Positions 1-7,751 of a DNA stretch of 64,000 nt are shown here, piece by piece. A program made the translations under genes and the position numbers. Below the pieces are notes generated by a model that saw only the letters and a list, made by a program, of their open reading frames with translations, was not told the DNA's origin and searched no databases. The stretch comes from Paenibacillus puerhi (lineage in GTDB: Bacteria > Bacillota > Bacilli > Paenibacillales > NBRC-103111): assembly GCF_009846885.1 (NCBI RefSeq), contig NZ_WUWM01000014.1:1-64000 (forward strand). Direction: 5' to 3'. Within the stretch, counting starts at the first letter, position 1, and every line of letters begins with the position of its first letter.

Positions 1-134
1 CCCGCGGAGCTCAAACGAGTTTAACCGTAATCGCCATCCAATTCTTAGTCATGAATCTGGAGAAGCGACTTCGGAGTCTCTTTTTCGTTTTTTTCACCCT
101 TTTTCGATTTAACACATTGCGCTTTATGAATTGA
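1..134. other. Left-edge stretch without a recognisable gene
   Basis: No coding region, RNA or clear regulatory site was found. The stretch holds a pyrimidine-rich run (about 78-108). It ends at an in-frame stop (132-134) directly before the surviving part of an ABC ATPase, so it is probably foreign sequence joined to a truncated gene. Confidence 0.4.
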
Positions 135-452
135 GTTGTTCAGCAAGCCCTATTTAAAGATGCTGACATTATTATTCTAGATGAACCAACTTCTGCGATA
201 GATCCGATAGCGGAATCAGAGTTGTTGGAGAAGTTTTATGAAATGTCGGAGGGTAAAACAACGATAACGATTACACACAGGCTTGGTAGTTGTAGGCAGG
301 CTGATCGCATTATTGTTTTGAGCGAAGGAAAAGTAGTTGAGGAAGGAGATCATGATACTTTAATGGCACTCAATCAGATATATGCATTTATGTATAAGTC
401 GCAAACTAAACTATATGAATTTAAGAGCTTAGAGGGGTGTGGAAATGCTTAA
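135..452 (+). pseudogene. ABC transporter ATP-binding domain, 3' remnant
   Basis: Only the C-terminal part of an ABC ATPase nucleotide-binding domain survives. The reading frame opens after a stop at 132-134 and gives ALFKDADIIILDEPTSAID (Walker B plus D-loop), then TITHR (H-loop histidine) and the usual tail of the fold. Walker A, the Q-loop and the LSGGQ signature are missing, so the protein cannot bind or hydrolyse ATP as it stands. Its end overlaps the next gene by 8 bp, which suggests original co-transcription and translational coupling. The intact gene was probably an exporter-type or peptide-type ABC ATPase (inference from the THRLGSCRQADRIIVL tail). The base composition is AT-rich like the next three genes and unlike the rest of the window. 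Confidence 0.75.
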
Positions 453-1740
453 GAAAAAAGCTATTGCAATTGTTTTACCATTTACTTTGCTTCTATCAGG
501 ATGTCTGGATAATCAAACTGATGACAAGAAGTCTACGGTTAAGGTATTGTATTACAACAGTGAATCTTTTTTCAATAAATACGGAAATGTCTTTCAAGCT
601 AAAAATCCGAATATATCAATTGAGGTTGTTTCCCTTGATCCGTATTTTAAAGCAGGGCTTTCAGAAGAGAAGTTTTTAGAAGTCCTAGAAACAGAGAAAC
701 CAGATGTCTTTTATGGATTTAATCTTCAGGAATATGCAGGTAATGGAAAACTGCTGAATCTGGATACATACATTAAAAACTCCAAAATTGTAAAGCCGGA
801 AAAAATGAACTCAAATATATTGAATTATATTAGAAATAAAGGAGGAGGGCAATTGTATGCCTTGTCTCCAACATTTCAATCGAAAGCTACTTTCTACAAT
901 AAAACACTGTTTGATAAATTTGGGATAGAGTACCCAAAGGAGCAAATGACTTGGGAGGAGTTATTTACTTTAGCTTCTCGTTTTCCCACTAGTCAAGGGG
1001 ACGATAAAATATCTGGCTATTATCATAATGCTCAAGGGCCATATGGTGTTGTCAGTGAATTCGCAGAAACTGAAAAACTAGGGTATGTAAATTCTGAACG
1101 TAATAAAGTTGTATTAAACACCGACAGATGGAAAAAGGTGTTTAATACAGTTATTGATGGATATAGAAAAGGTTATATAAGAATTAATGATGGTGGGGAA
1201 GCCCAAGGGGGTGACCCTTTTCTGAATAACGCCTTTAATCAGGGTAGATCCGCTATGATGGTGGAATATATCCATGAACTCCGTTATTTACCTAAAGTAG
1301 ATTTTGAATGGGGGATAACAACAGAGCCAGTTAGTTCTTCTTCACCAAATGAAAGTGCAACAGTTCAACCAAATGAGCTATTTGGTATCAATGCAGATTC
1401 TAAGAATATTGATTCATCATGGAAATTGATCGAGTATATCAATAGTGAAGAATTCGCTGAACAAAATAAGAAATCTGGACAAGATGGTAGCCTGTCAACA
1501 TACTTGGGAGACATGAATCTTAATGGTGTAAATCTTGAGCCATTTTATAAATTGGGACCACAAGATGAATATTCGCCTCCGATTCCTGTGAGGTTTTTCT
1601 TTAAATTTAATGAAATGATAGATAATTCAATGGACAATGTTATAAAAAACAAGCAATCGCTTGATGAAATATTATTAGATTTAGAGAAAAAAGGTCAACT
1701 TGAGTTAGACTTGGCTCGAAACGAAGCTCCTGCTAAGTGA
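445..1740 (+). CDS. Extracellular solute-binding lipoprotein (SBP_bac_1-like)
   Basis: A 431-residue lipoprotein of the ABC solute-binding fold, expected to sit on the outer face of the membrane. The start at 445 has an AGAGGGG ribosome site about 8 bp upstream. The signal peptide ends in the lipobox LLSGC, giving a lipidated Cys20. The mature part shows family features such as FYNKTLFDKFGIEYPKEQMT followed by WEEL, and a late region (SSWKLIEYINSEEFAEQN) typical of SBP C-lobes. Its neighbours are a broken ABC ATPase, a MauE-like membrane protein and a thioredoxin-fold protein rather than sugar permeases. It may therefore serve a peptide or bacteriocin-like export or immunity system rather than nutrient uptake (inference). 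Codon use is strongly AT-biased compared with the sugar-binding lipoproteins elsewhere in this window. Confidence 0.8.
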   Translation: MLKKKAIAIVLPFTLLLSGCLDNQTDDKKSTVKVLYYNSESFFNKYGNVFQAKNPNISIEVVSLDPYFKAGLSEEKFLEVLETEKPDVFYGFNLQEYAGNGKLLNLDTYIKNSKIVKPEKMNSNILNYIRNKGGGQLYALSPTFQSKATFYNKTLFDKFGIEYPKEQMTWEELFTLASRFPTSQGDDKISGYYHNAQGPYGVVSEFAETEKLGYVNSERNKVVLNTDRWKKVFNTVIDGYRKGYIRINDGGEAQGGDPFLNNAFNQGRSAMMVEYIHELRYLPKVDFEWGITTEPVSSSSPNESATVQPNELFGINADSKNIDSSWKLIEYINSEEFAEQNKKSGQDGSLSTYLGDMNLNGVNLEPFYKLGPQDEYSPPIPVRFFFKFNEMIDNSMDNVIKNKQSLDEILLDLEKKGQLELDLARNEAPAK

Positions 1741-1784
1741 TCGCCGATTATGGACTGTTTATGCGGTATTTTGGAGGACAAATT

Positions 1785-2303
1785 ATGGATAAATTTAATT
1801 ATTTACTAACAACATTGTTTTCCCTTGTTTTTTTTGTCTCATCTATTTCTAAAATATACAGTTTTAAAGAGTTTACTTATGCTATTTATGATTTTGAAAT
1901 CTTCGGAAAAAACAAAAGGTTAATAGTGTTTTATGGGGTTGTCGGTTTGATTCTAGAGATTATATTTGCTCTTTGTTTTTCTTTGGGAATATTCTTAAAA
2001 TTAATTTTCATTTTATGTATACTGCAACTGATATTTTTTACAGCATGTTTTTATAGAATGTACTTAAAGAAGCTAAAGATAAAATGTAATTGTTTTGGAA
2101 AAAGCGATAAAAATACAGATATAAAACTGTCAATTTGTAGAAACGTGCTACTCATCGTCCTTGCTTTTATAGGTTACCTTACAAATGAAAATGATCTTGG
2201 AGTTGGCTTCTTTTCACTCAATCGTTTTTTTATATGTTCAATACTCGCTCTATCGTATCAAGTGTATATCGAAAGAAAAGTCATGGTCAATATTAATAGT
2301 TAA
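1785..2303 (+). CDS. MauE/DoxX-like integral membrane protein
   Basis: A 172-residue hydrophobic protein with about four membrane segments. The start at 1785 is chosen because GGAGG at 1773-1777 lies 7 bp upstream; an earlier in-frame start at 1737 has no such site. The CNCFG motif after the third hydrophobic segment is typical of the MauE/DoxX redox-associated membrane family. Members of that family work with thioredoxin-like partners to deliver reducing or oxidising equivalents across the membrane (known for MauE in methylamine dehydrogenase maturation). The next gene encodes a thioredoxin-fold protein, which fits such a pair. Its substrate here is unknown. Confidence 0.7.
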   Translation: MDKFNYLLTTLFSLVFFVSSISKIYSFKEFTYAIYDFEIFGKNKRLIVFYGVVGLILEIIFALCFSLGIFLKLIFILCILQLIFFTACFYRMYLKKLKIKCNCFGKSDKNTDIKLSICRNVLLIVLAFIGYLTNENDLGVGFFSLNRFFICSILALSYQVYIERKVMVNINS

Positions 2304-2318
2304 AGAGGTGATGGATCG

Positions 2319-2804
2319 GTGTACCTCAGTTCAATTGTATACTCGGTAGAGATAATAGTCATATTTTCTTTGTTGATTGTAATAAGTATTATAAAGAAAA
2401 GGCAAAGAAAAAAACGAAATGACATATTAAAGGGTATTCTTGCAATTGATGATAGTGGGGCTGACATTTTGTTATTTGTGGATTCTAATGATGACAAATA
2501 TATCAATTATATCGATCAGTTTAGAGAGCAAGAACCATCTTTATTAATTCAGGTGGTATATCATGGACCAGAGTGGAAGAAAAATCTTATAGAAAGGAAA
2601 TTGCCAAACAATACAAAGCTTTTTTTTGATGAAAAAATTACATTGGCCTCAAAATTAGGAATCTATCATTTGCCAAGTTTCATTGTTACTAGAGAAAAAG
2701 AGAGTTCGTGGAGTTCAAGGAGGATGTTTGAGTTTCATCGAGATATGGTGTCTGCATGGAATTCAAACAGGATAGACAGTAGTCACCAATCTGCACAAAT
2801 TTGA
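2319..2804 (+). CDS. Membrane-anchored thioredoxin-fold protein without CxxC
   Basis: The start is a GTG at 2319 with GAGGTG about 8 bp upstream; an ATG at 2311 is in another frame and soon stops. Residues 8-25 form one transmembrane anchor followed by a basic stop-transfer stretch (KKRQRKKR). The rest resembles a TlpA/MauD-type thioredoxin fold: ILLFVDSNDD beta strand, later KLFFDEKITLASKLGIYHLP and a cis-Pro-like LPSFIV segment. The redox CxxC expected after the first strand is absent and the whole protein has no cysteine, so it cannot be a classical thiol oxidoreductase. It probably works with the upstream MauE-like protein as a structural or docking partner (inference). Confidence 0.6.
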   Translation: MYLSSIVYSVEIIVIFSLLIVISIIKKRQRKKRNDILKGILAIDDSGADILLFVDSNDDKYINYIDQFREQEPSLLIQVVYHGPEWKKNLIERKLPNNTKLFFDEKITLASKLGIYHLPSFIVTREKESSWSSRRMFEFHRDMVSAWNSNRIDSSHQSAQI

Positions 2805-2834
2805 ATTCGAGCAGCCATCCGGATGATGTGGGAT

Positions 2835-2863
2835 CTGTAAAATAAAATGTGTAACCTCTTAAA
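2835..2863 (+). repeat. IS256 left terminal inverted repeat
   Basis: Imperfect partner of 4282-4310. The two ends, read inward, share CTGT at the tip and the block TGTGTAACCT further in. The repeat lies about 60 bp upstream of the transposase start. Confidence 0.7.
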
Positions 2864-2922
2864 TCGGTCGAAAATGGGAATACTACATCCCATAGAAAAC
2901 AACCGAATCGGAGGCCCTACTC

Positions 2923-4143
2923 ATGAAGAATAATTTATGGACCAAGCAAGAACTTCGTGCTTTTGTAAAGGAACACAACTTTACTTCCCCTGAACAGATC
3001 CAAGCGACCCTGAAGGAACTCTTCAAAGATGTGCTTCAGGAGGCACTGGAAGCAGAGCTGGACACCCAGCTTGGCTATGATCGGCATGATGTTAAAAACA
3101 AACAGACCAAGAATAGCCGTAACGGTTATTCGAAGAAGACGGTCTCTTCGGAGTATGGCGACGTCGAAATCCAGGTGCCTCGGGACCGCCTTGGCGAATT
3201 TAATCCCGTAGTAGTGAAAAAACATCAGACCAGCGTCACCGGCATTGAGGAGCAGATCATCGCCTTGTACGCCAAGGGCGTCAGCACGCGGGACATTCAG
3301 GATCACCTGCAAAATCTGTATGGTATTGAGGTTTCTCCCACGCTCATTTCTAATGTTACCAATAAAATTGTTCACTTAATCAAAGAATGGCAAAACCGGC
3401 CTTTGCAAAGCGTGTACACGGTCGTGTTTCTGGATGCGATTCACTTCAAAGTGAAGCAGGACGGCCATATTGTCAACAAGGCCGCTTACATGGTCATCGG
3501 TATTGATTTGGATGGGAACAAGGATGTGCTCGGCATTTGGATTGGTGAAAACGAATCGGCCAAGTTCTGGCTCAGCGTGCTCAATGAGCTCAAAAACCGC
3601 GGGGTACAAGACATTCTCATCACCTGCGTAGACAACCTGACCGGCTTTTCTCAAGCCATTTCGGCCTGCTACCCGCAGACGGAGATCCAAAAGTGCATCA
3701 TTCATCAAATTCGAAACTCCATCCGCTATGTCTCTTACAAAGACGTGAAGATGGTCACGGCCAGCTTCAAACCGATCTATAAAGCACCGACCGAGGAAGC
3801 AGCACGACTAGAAATGGACCGTTTTGAGGAGACATGGGGCGAGAAATACCCGCTCATCGTACGCTCTTGGCGGCAGAACTGGGACGAGCTTACGGCATTC
3901 TTCAAGTATCCGCCGGAGATGCGCAAGCTGATCTACACCACGAACATGATCGAGAGCTACCACCGCCAGCTGCGGAAGGTGACGAAAGGCAAAAGCATCT
4001 TCCCCACTGACGAATCCTTGCTTAAGATGTTGTATCTTTCGACGATGGATGTCCTGAGAAAGTGGACGGGGCGGGTGCAGAACTGGGGTCAGATTTTGTT
4101 GCAGTTAAGCGTATACTACCCCGAGCGCGTCCAGGTAAGGTAA
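2923..4143 (+). CDS. IS256-family (mutator-type) transposase
   Basis: A 406-residue DDE transposase that cuts and joins IS ends. Family landmarks are present: N-terminal ELFKDVLQEALEAELDTQLGY, the NSRNGYSKKTV segment, and the catalytic triad candidates Asp171 (FLDAIHFK), Asp237 (CVDNLTGF) and Glu344 (TTNMIESYHRQLRK). The C/D(2)H-like CIIHQIRNS block follows the second Asp. Length matches the family (about 390-410 aa), with no frameshift, so the enzyme is likely active. GGAGG lies about 8 bp upstream of the ATG. The downstream part of the element (4144-4281) has no further gene. Confidence 0.95.
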   Translation: MKNNLWTKQELRAFVKEHNFTSPEQIQATLKELFKDVLQEALEAELDTQLGYDRHDVKNKQTKNSRNGYSKKTVSSEYGDVEIQVPRDRLGEFNPVVVKKHQTSVTGIEEQIIALYAKGVSTRDIQDHLQNLYGIEVSPTLISNVTNKIVHLIKEWQNRPLQSVYTVVFLDAIHFKVKQDGHIVNKAAYMVIGIDLDGNKDVLGIWIGENESAKFWLSVLNELKNRGVQDILITCVDNLTGFSQAISACYPQTEIQKCIIHQIRNSIRYVSYKDVKMVTASFKPIYKAPTEEAARLEMDRFEETWGEKYPLIVRSWRQNWDELTAFFKYPPEMRKLIYTTNMIESYHRQLRKVTKGKSIFPTDESLLKMLYLSTMDVLRKWTGRVQNWGQILLQLSVYYPERVQVR

Positions 4144-4281
4144 AGCGGCTTTACTTGGAGGGGGGGCATGGTAGGCTGATCGCCGGCGCGAGGAGGCTTC
4201 TAGCCAACTCGCCCACTCGCGTACATCCATACCCACAGAGGCTCCGAGACAAGCCGCGGCGCTACAGTTGCTAGAACCTGG

Positions 4282-4310
4282 TTTAGCAGGTTACACAAAA
4301 TTGTTGACAG
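4282..4310 (-). repeat. IS256 right terminal inverted repeat
   Basis: Reverse-complement partner of 2835-2863, with several mismatches outside the shared core AGGTTACACA. Chromosomal GC-rich sequence resumes immediately after it. Confidence 0.7.
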
Positions 4311-4363
4311 AGTCATGATCCGTTTCGCAGCCGCCGGAATCGATCTTCAGCTTCTATGGCAAG

Positions 4364-5251
4364 CTAGCCTTTCACCGATCCGGCAGTCACCTGCATGAAG
4401 GATCGGTTGGCAAACACATACACAATCAGAATCGGCAGCATCGACAGACATGCCCCGGCCATCATCAGCTGCGTCTGCATAGCGGCGCTGTTGGTATAAC
4501 GCAAGTTGGCCAGCCCTACGGTCAACGTCTGCATCTTCGGATTGTTCATCGTGAACACGAGCGGAAGAATGTATTCGTTCCACGCGGCCCGGAAGGTGAA
4601 TAGCGCGCTGACGCCGAGACCGGGGCCAAGCAGCGGCAGGATGATGCGCCAATAAATGCCCATGAAGCTGCAGCCGTCGAGCATGGCGGCCTCGTCCAGG
4701 TCGCGTGGAATCGACTTGAAGAAGCCCATCAGGATAAAATAAGTCGTGGCATGCGCGCTGATCAGGATCAGGACGACTCCCCAAAGCGACGTGTTCAGAT
4801 GAAGCTTCACCATAAGCTCAAACTGCGGCCGGAGCACGACCGCGCCGATCGAGATGAACATCGTCGAGGCTTGCAGGAAGATGTACAGCTTCCTTCCCGG
4901 GAAGAGCCTGCGGTCCACCGCATAGCCGGCCATGGAAGCGACAATCAGCGTCCCTACCGTAGCGGCAATGCTCACGAACAAGCTGTTCCAGGTGTAAGTG
5001 GAAAACTTGGCTTGCTGCCAGGCTTCGGCATAATTGCCGAATTGCCAGACCTTCGGTAAAATCGTAGCGCCTGCCGTAAGCTCCTGGTTCGTCTTGAGCG
5101 AGCCGAGCACGGTCATGACGACGGGGAATAACGTAAAGAAGGCGACGGCCAGCAAAAATCCCCACAGTACGATCGCGGAGGCTGTTTTCCCCAAGAGGCG
5201 CGTGCGCTGTATCAGCACGCGTCTTCTTTCTATTTGCACCGCATTGTCCAT
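4364..5251 (-). CDS. Carbohydrate ABC transporter permease (MalG type)
   Basis: A membrane subunit of a CUT1 sugar importer, 295 residues with six predicted membrane segments. The EAA loop that docks the ATPase is clear: DEAAMLDGCSFMGIYWRIIL then PLLGP. The C-terminus ends in GSVKG, as is common for MalG-like proteins. The start at 5251 is preferred because GGAGG sits 5 bp upstream; an ATG 12 bp earlier has no good site. It is the last gene of a leftward operon: kinase, response regulator, binding protein, permease, permease. No ATPase gene is present, so a shared MsmX-type ATPase encoded elsewhere is expected (family knowledge). The imported sugar cannot be told from the sequence. Confidence 0.9.
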   Translation of the reverse strand: MDNAVQIERRRVLIQRTRLLGKTASAIVLWGFLLAVAFFTLFPVVMTVLGSLKTNQELTAGATILPKVWQFGNYAEAWQQAKFSTYTWNSLFVSIAATVGTLIVASMAGYAVDRRLFPGRKLYIFLQASTMFISIGAVVLRPQFELMVKLHLNTSLWGVVLILISAHATTYFILMGFFKSIPRDLDEAAMLDGCSFMGIYWRIILPLLGPGLGVSALFTFRAAWNEYILPLVFTMNNPKMQTLTVGLANLRYTNSAAMQTQLMMAGACLSMLPILIVYVFANRSFMQVTAGSVKG

Positions 5252-5266
5252 AATATCCTCCATCGC

Positions 5267-6163
5267 CTAATAGACCTGATTCAAACGCTTAGACATGTAG
5301 AAATAAATGCCTGTGATGATCCCGACGATCACGGCCGTTGCGAAACCGACCGCGCTGCCGTAGCCGATCTCTTGCGTGAGCACGGAGCCGGTCGATACGG
5401 GAAAGAGCAGCTTATACACATACAGGTACATGACCTCGGTCTTCCCGACAGGACCGCCCTCGGTAAGCACCATGATGCTCTCGTAGCCCTTGAGCGAGAC
5501 GGTAATGGCCAGCATGATAATCATCTGCATGACCGGTCCGAGCATCGGAACCGTAATGCGCCAGAACTTCTGCAGAGTACCTGCACCGTCGATCGACGCG
5601 CTTTCGTATAAATCCTCCGAAATCCCCTGCAGACCGGCCAGAAACAACAGCATGTAGTTGCCGATCGCTCCCCATACCGCCACGATAATGACCGTCAGCA
5701 TGGCATACTTGGGTCCGAGCCAATCGATGCTTTCGCTGATCAGATGGTATTTAAGCAGGAATTGATTCAGCAGCCCGTTATACGAGTTGAAAATGATGAA
5801 GAACACCACCGCGATGACCGCGGTGCTGATGACCGTCGGCATGAAATAAATGGCGCGAAGAATATGCCGCCCTCTCAAACCGCGGTTCAATATGACCGCC
5901 AGTACTAGGGACAGAGGAATCGTAATCGCAATTTTCGCACCTGCGTATATGATCGTGTTGACTACGGAGTCCCAGAACAGATCGTCCTTCCACAGCCGCA
6001 CGAAATTGTCCAGACCGTTGAAGGTTTCCGCGCCGTACCCGTTATAGTCATAGAACATGTAGCGCATGGCCCATAGAATCGGATAAATGCCCAGCACCAA
6101 TGTAAGCAGCAGGCTTGGAAACACGAAGCCGTAGTTTTCCATATGCGTCCGCCATTGTTTCAT
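5267..6163 (-). CDS. Carbohydrate ABC transporter permease (MalF/UgpA type)
   Basis: First permease of the CUT1 importer, 298 residues with six membrane segments. The EAA-like loop reads YESASIDGAGTLQKFWRITV followed by PMLGP. The N-terminus (ENYGFVFPSLLLTLVLGIYP) is typical of the MalF/LplB group that lacks the large periplasmic loop. It lies 15 bp upstream of the second permease and about 60 bp downstream of the binding-protein gene, from which it is separated by a strong GC-rich hairpin. It would form the translocation pore with the product of 4364-5251. Confidence 0.9.
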   Translation of the reverse strand: MKQWRTHMENYGFVFPSLLLTLVLGIYPILWAMRYMFYDYNGYGAETFNGLDNFVRLWKDDLFWDSVVNTIIYAGAKIAITIPLSLVLAVILNRGLRGRHILRAIYFMPTVISTAVIAVVFFIIFNSYNGLLNQFLLKYHLISESIDWLGPKYAMLTVIIVAVWGAIGNYMLLFLAGLQGISEDLYESASIDGAGTLQKFWRITVPMLGPVMQMIIMLAITVSLKGYESIMVLTEGGPVGKTEVMYLYVYKLLFPVSTGSVLTQEIGYGSAVGFATAVIVGIITGIYFYMSKRLNQVY

Positions 6164-6188
6164 TTTTGCTTCCCCACCTCGTAGAATT

Positions 6189-6215
6189 CCGGGGGGGCCG
6201 TATATGGCCCCCCGG
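6189..6215 (-). terminator. Intercistronic GC-rich stem-loop after the binding-protein gene
   Basis: A near-perfect palindrome with about 10 bp arms of C and G around a GTATAT loop lies between the binding protein stop and the first permease start. No T-tract follows in the direction of transcription. It therefore looks more like an mRNA-stabilising or attenuating hairpin, giving extra binding protein over permeases, than a full terminator (inference). Confidence 0.65.
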
Positions 6216-6223
6216 CAATCCGC

Positions 6224-7624
6224 TTATTTCGCGAGCATCGTACCCTGCAGCTTGATCGGATCAAAGTTCGGATCTGGCGCGACCTTGACATCGCCGGAGG
6301 CCGAGGCTTTCTCCAGCGCGGCATTATAGCGTGTGTTCAAATCCTGAATCGTGTTGTCGATCGACTCGCCGCTTAGCAGATATTTCAAGAAGGCGGCCCC
6401 GTAGTCCAGCCCCTGGACGGTCACCGGAGGCGTAATCGGCCATAAGGCGTCATGCTTGGTCAGCAGAAATCCTTCGATGCCGTTCACCTCCGGCTTCTTC
6501 GCCTGTGCGGCTATGGCGGGGACCGCCGAGATACCGAGTCCGACTTCATGATAGGTACGAAGTGTCTCGTCGGAGTACATATAGGACAGGAACTTCCAGG
6601 CCGCTTCCTTGTTTTTGGACTTGCTGGATATGCCGAGCCACTGGCCGGAGTTCGCGAAGCCGGCTGCGCCCTTCACCGTGCCGTCGATCGTCGGCGCCTG
6701 CGCTGCGGCCCACTTGATCTTCGCGGGGAATTGGCTCTTGTAGACGCCGGACTCTGCGGAGTAGGACAAGTACATGCCGATCTTGCCTTCCGCAAACTGC
6801 GCCCTCAGCGGGTCGATATCAAGCGATTCGACGCCGGGCAGCATGCTGCCGTCATCCTTCATCTGCTTGAATGCGTCAATAACCGGCTTGAATGGCGTGA
6901 AGTCGAACCTTGCCGTCTTCCAATCGAAGCCGAAGCCGTCGTGGCCGCTCAGCTGCAAAATTTCTCTTGCGGAGCGATCCAGCGCGCTCTTCGGGCTCTT
7001 GAAGTTGAGCGCGAAGCCGTATTGGCCGTTCGCTTTGCCGACCTCGGTGATTTTCTTGGCCGCCTCGACCATTTCCTTGAGCGTCGCCGGAGGCGCCTGA
7101 ATGCCCGCTTTCTCGAAGAGCTCCTGATTGTAAATCAGCCGCAGCGTATAGCCGAAGTTCGGCAGCGAGTAGATTTTACCGTTGAACTGGTTTACCTGAT
7201 CTTGAAAGGTCGGAGCGAATTTCTTCTTCATCTCGTCCGTCAAATACGAGTCGAGCGGCTCCAGATAACCCTTCTTGACGAAAGGAATCGTCGTGTCCTG
7301 GTTCGGGCGCAGAATATCCGGCGTCTGATTGCTGGCAAAGGCGATGTCGACCGACTGAGCGTAATTTTCCGCCATGGAGGTGACTTCCACCTCGATATTG
7401 TCGGTGTTCGTCGAATTGTACTTGCTGACGGTTTCCTTCATAAAATCCGCGTCATGACGGTCGAAGGTCCAGAACACTAGCTTTGTCTTCGCTCCGGCAT
7501 CTTTGGCCGGCGATTGCGATTGCCCCTGCGTCTGCGGCTGGCTTGTCTCGGTCGTGGAGGAGCAAGCGGCCATGGCCGTCGCGAGCGTCAAGGTCAAGCA
7601 GGTGGTGAAAAGCTTTTTTGCCAC
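6224..7624 (-). CDS. Sugar-binding lipoprotein of a CUT1 ABC importer
   Basis: An SBP_bac_1 family lipoprotein of 466 residues, probably displayed outside the cell to capture a sugar for the two downstream permeases. The start is taken as GTG at 7624, because an AGGGGGG site lies about 8 bp upstream; an ATG seven codons earlier lies on top of that site. The signal peptide ends in AMAAC, giving lipidated Cys21, followed by a Ser/Thr/Gln-rich linker. Family features include LRLIYNQELFEKAGIQAP and the C-lobe SKNKEAAWKFLSYMYSDE. The gene follows a YesM/YesN-like two-component pair, which is the usual arrangement for substrate-induced importers in this genus. Confidence 0.9.
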   Translation of the reverse strand: MAKKLFTTCLTLTLATAMAACSSTTETSQPQTQGQSQSPAKDAGAKTKLVFWTFDRHDADFMKETVSKYNSTNTDNIEVEVTSMAENYAQSVDIAFASNQTPDILRPNQDTTIPFVKKGYLEPLDSYLTDEMKKKFAPTFQDQVNQFNGKIYSLPNFGYTLRLIYNQELFEKAGIQAPPATLKEMVEAAKKITEVGKANGQYGFALNFKSPKSALDRSAREILQLSGHDGFGFDWKTARFDFTPFKPVIDAFKQMKDDGSMLPGVESLDIDPLRAQFAEGKIGMYLSYSAESGVYKSQFPAKIKWAAAQAPTIDGTVKGAAGFANSGQWLGISSKSKNKEAAWKFLSYMYSDETLRTYHEVGLGISAVPAIAAQAKKPEVNGIEGFLLTKHDALWPITPPVTVQGLDYGAAFLKYLLSGESIDNTIQDLNTRYNAALEKASASGDVKVAPDPNFDPIKLQGTMLAK

Positions 7625-7751
7625 CGGGTAATCCCCCCTAATCATATTGGCTGCGTTTTCATTATAAACTTTGAAGAAGGGATAGCGTGTGAGGCGAAAT
7701 AAAGCAATAGGGGGACAATTTAAAGGTCGTTATCGGCCTCTATCGGCCGGC

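Larger units (their letters stand above)
2835..4310 (+). mobile_element. IS256-family insertion sequence
   Basis: A complete-looking insertion sequence of about 1.48 kb holding one transposase gene. Its ends are imperfect terminal inverted repeats of about 29 bp (left 2835-2863, right 4282-4310), sharing TGTGTAACCT near the middle. I could not find matching 8-9 bp target duplications next to the ends: TGTGGGAT on the left against AGTCATGA on the right. The element separates AT-rich sequence on its left from GC-rich chromosome on its right. That pattern suggests an IS-mediated deletion or recombination rather than a simple insertion. Confidence 0.85.

Noticed and set aside
4144..4281. Possible second gene inside the IS element after the transposase
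   Set aside because: Only a short open frame overlapping the transposase end in another frame, with no protein-like sequence; IS256 elements carry one gene.
2821..4320. Target-site duplication of the IS256 element
   Set aside because: No matching 8-9 bp sequences at the two outer edges; short similarity such as ATGAT is not placed at the ends.
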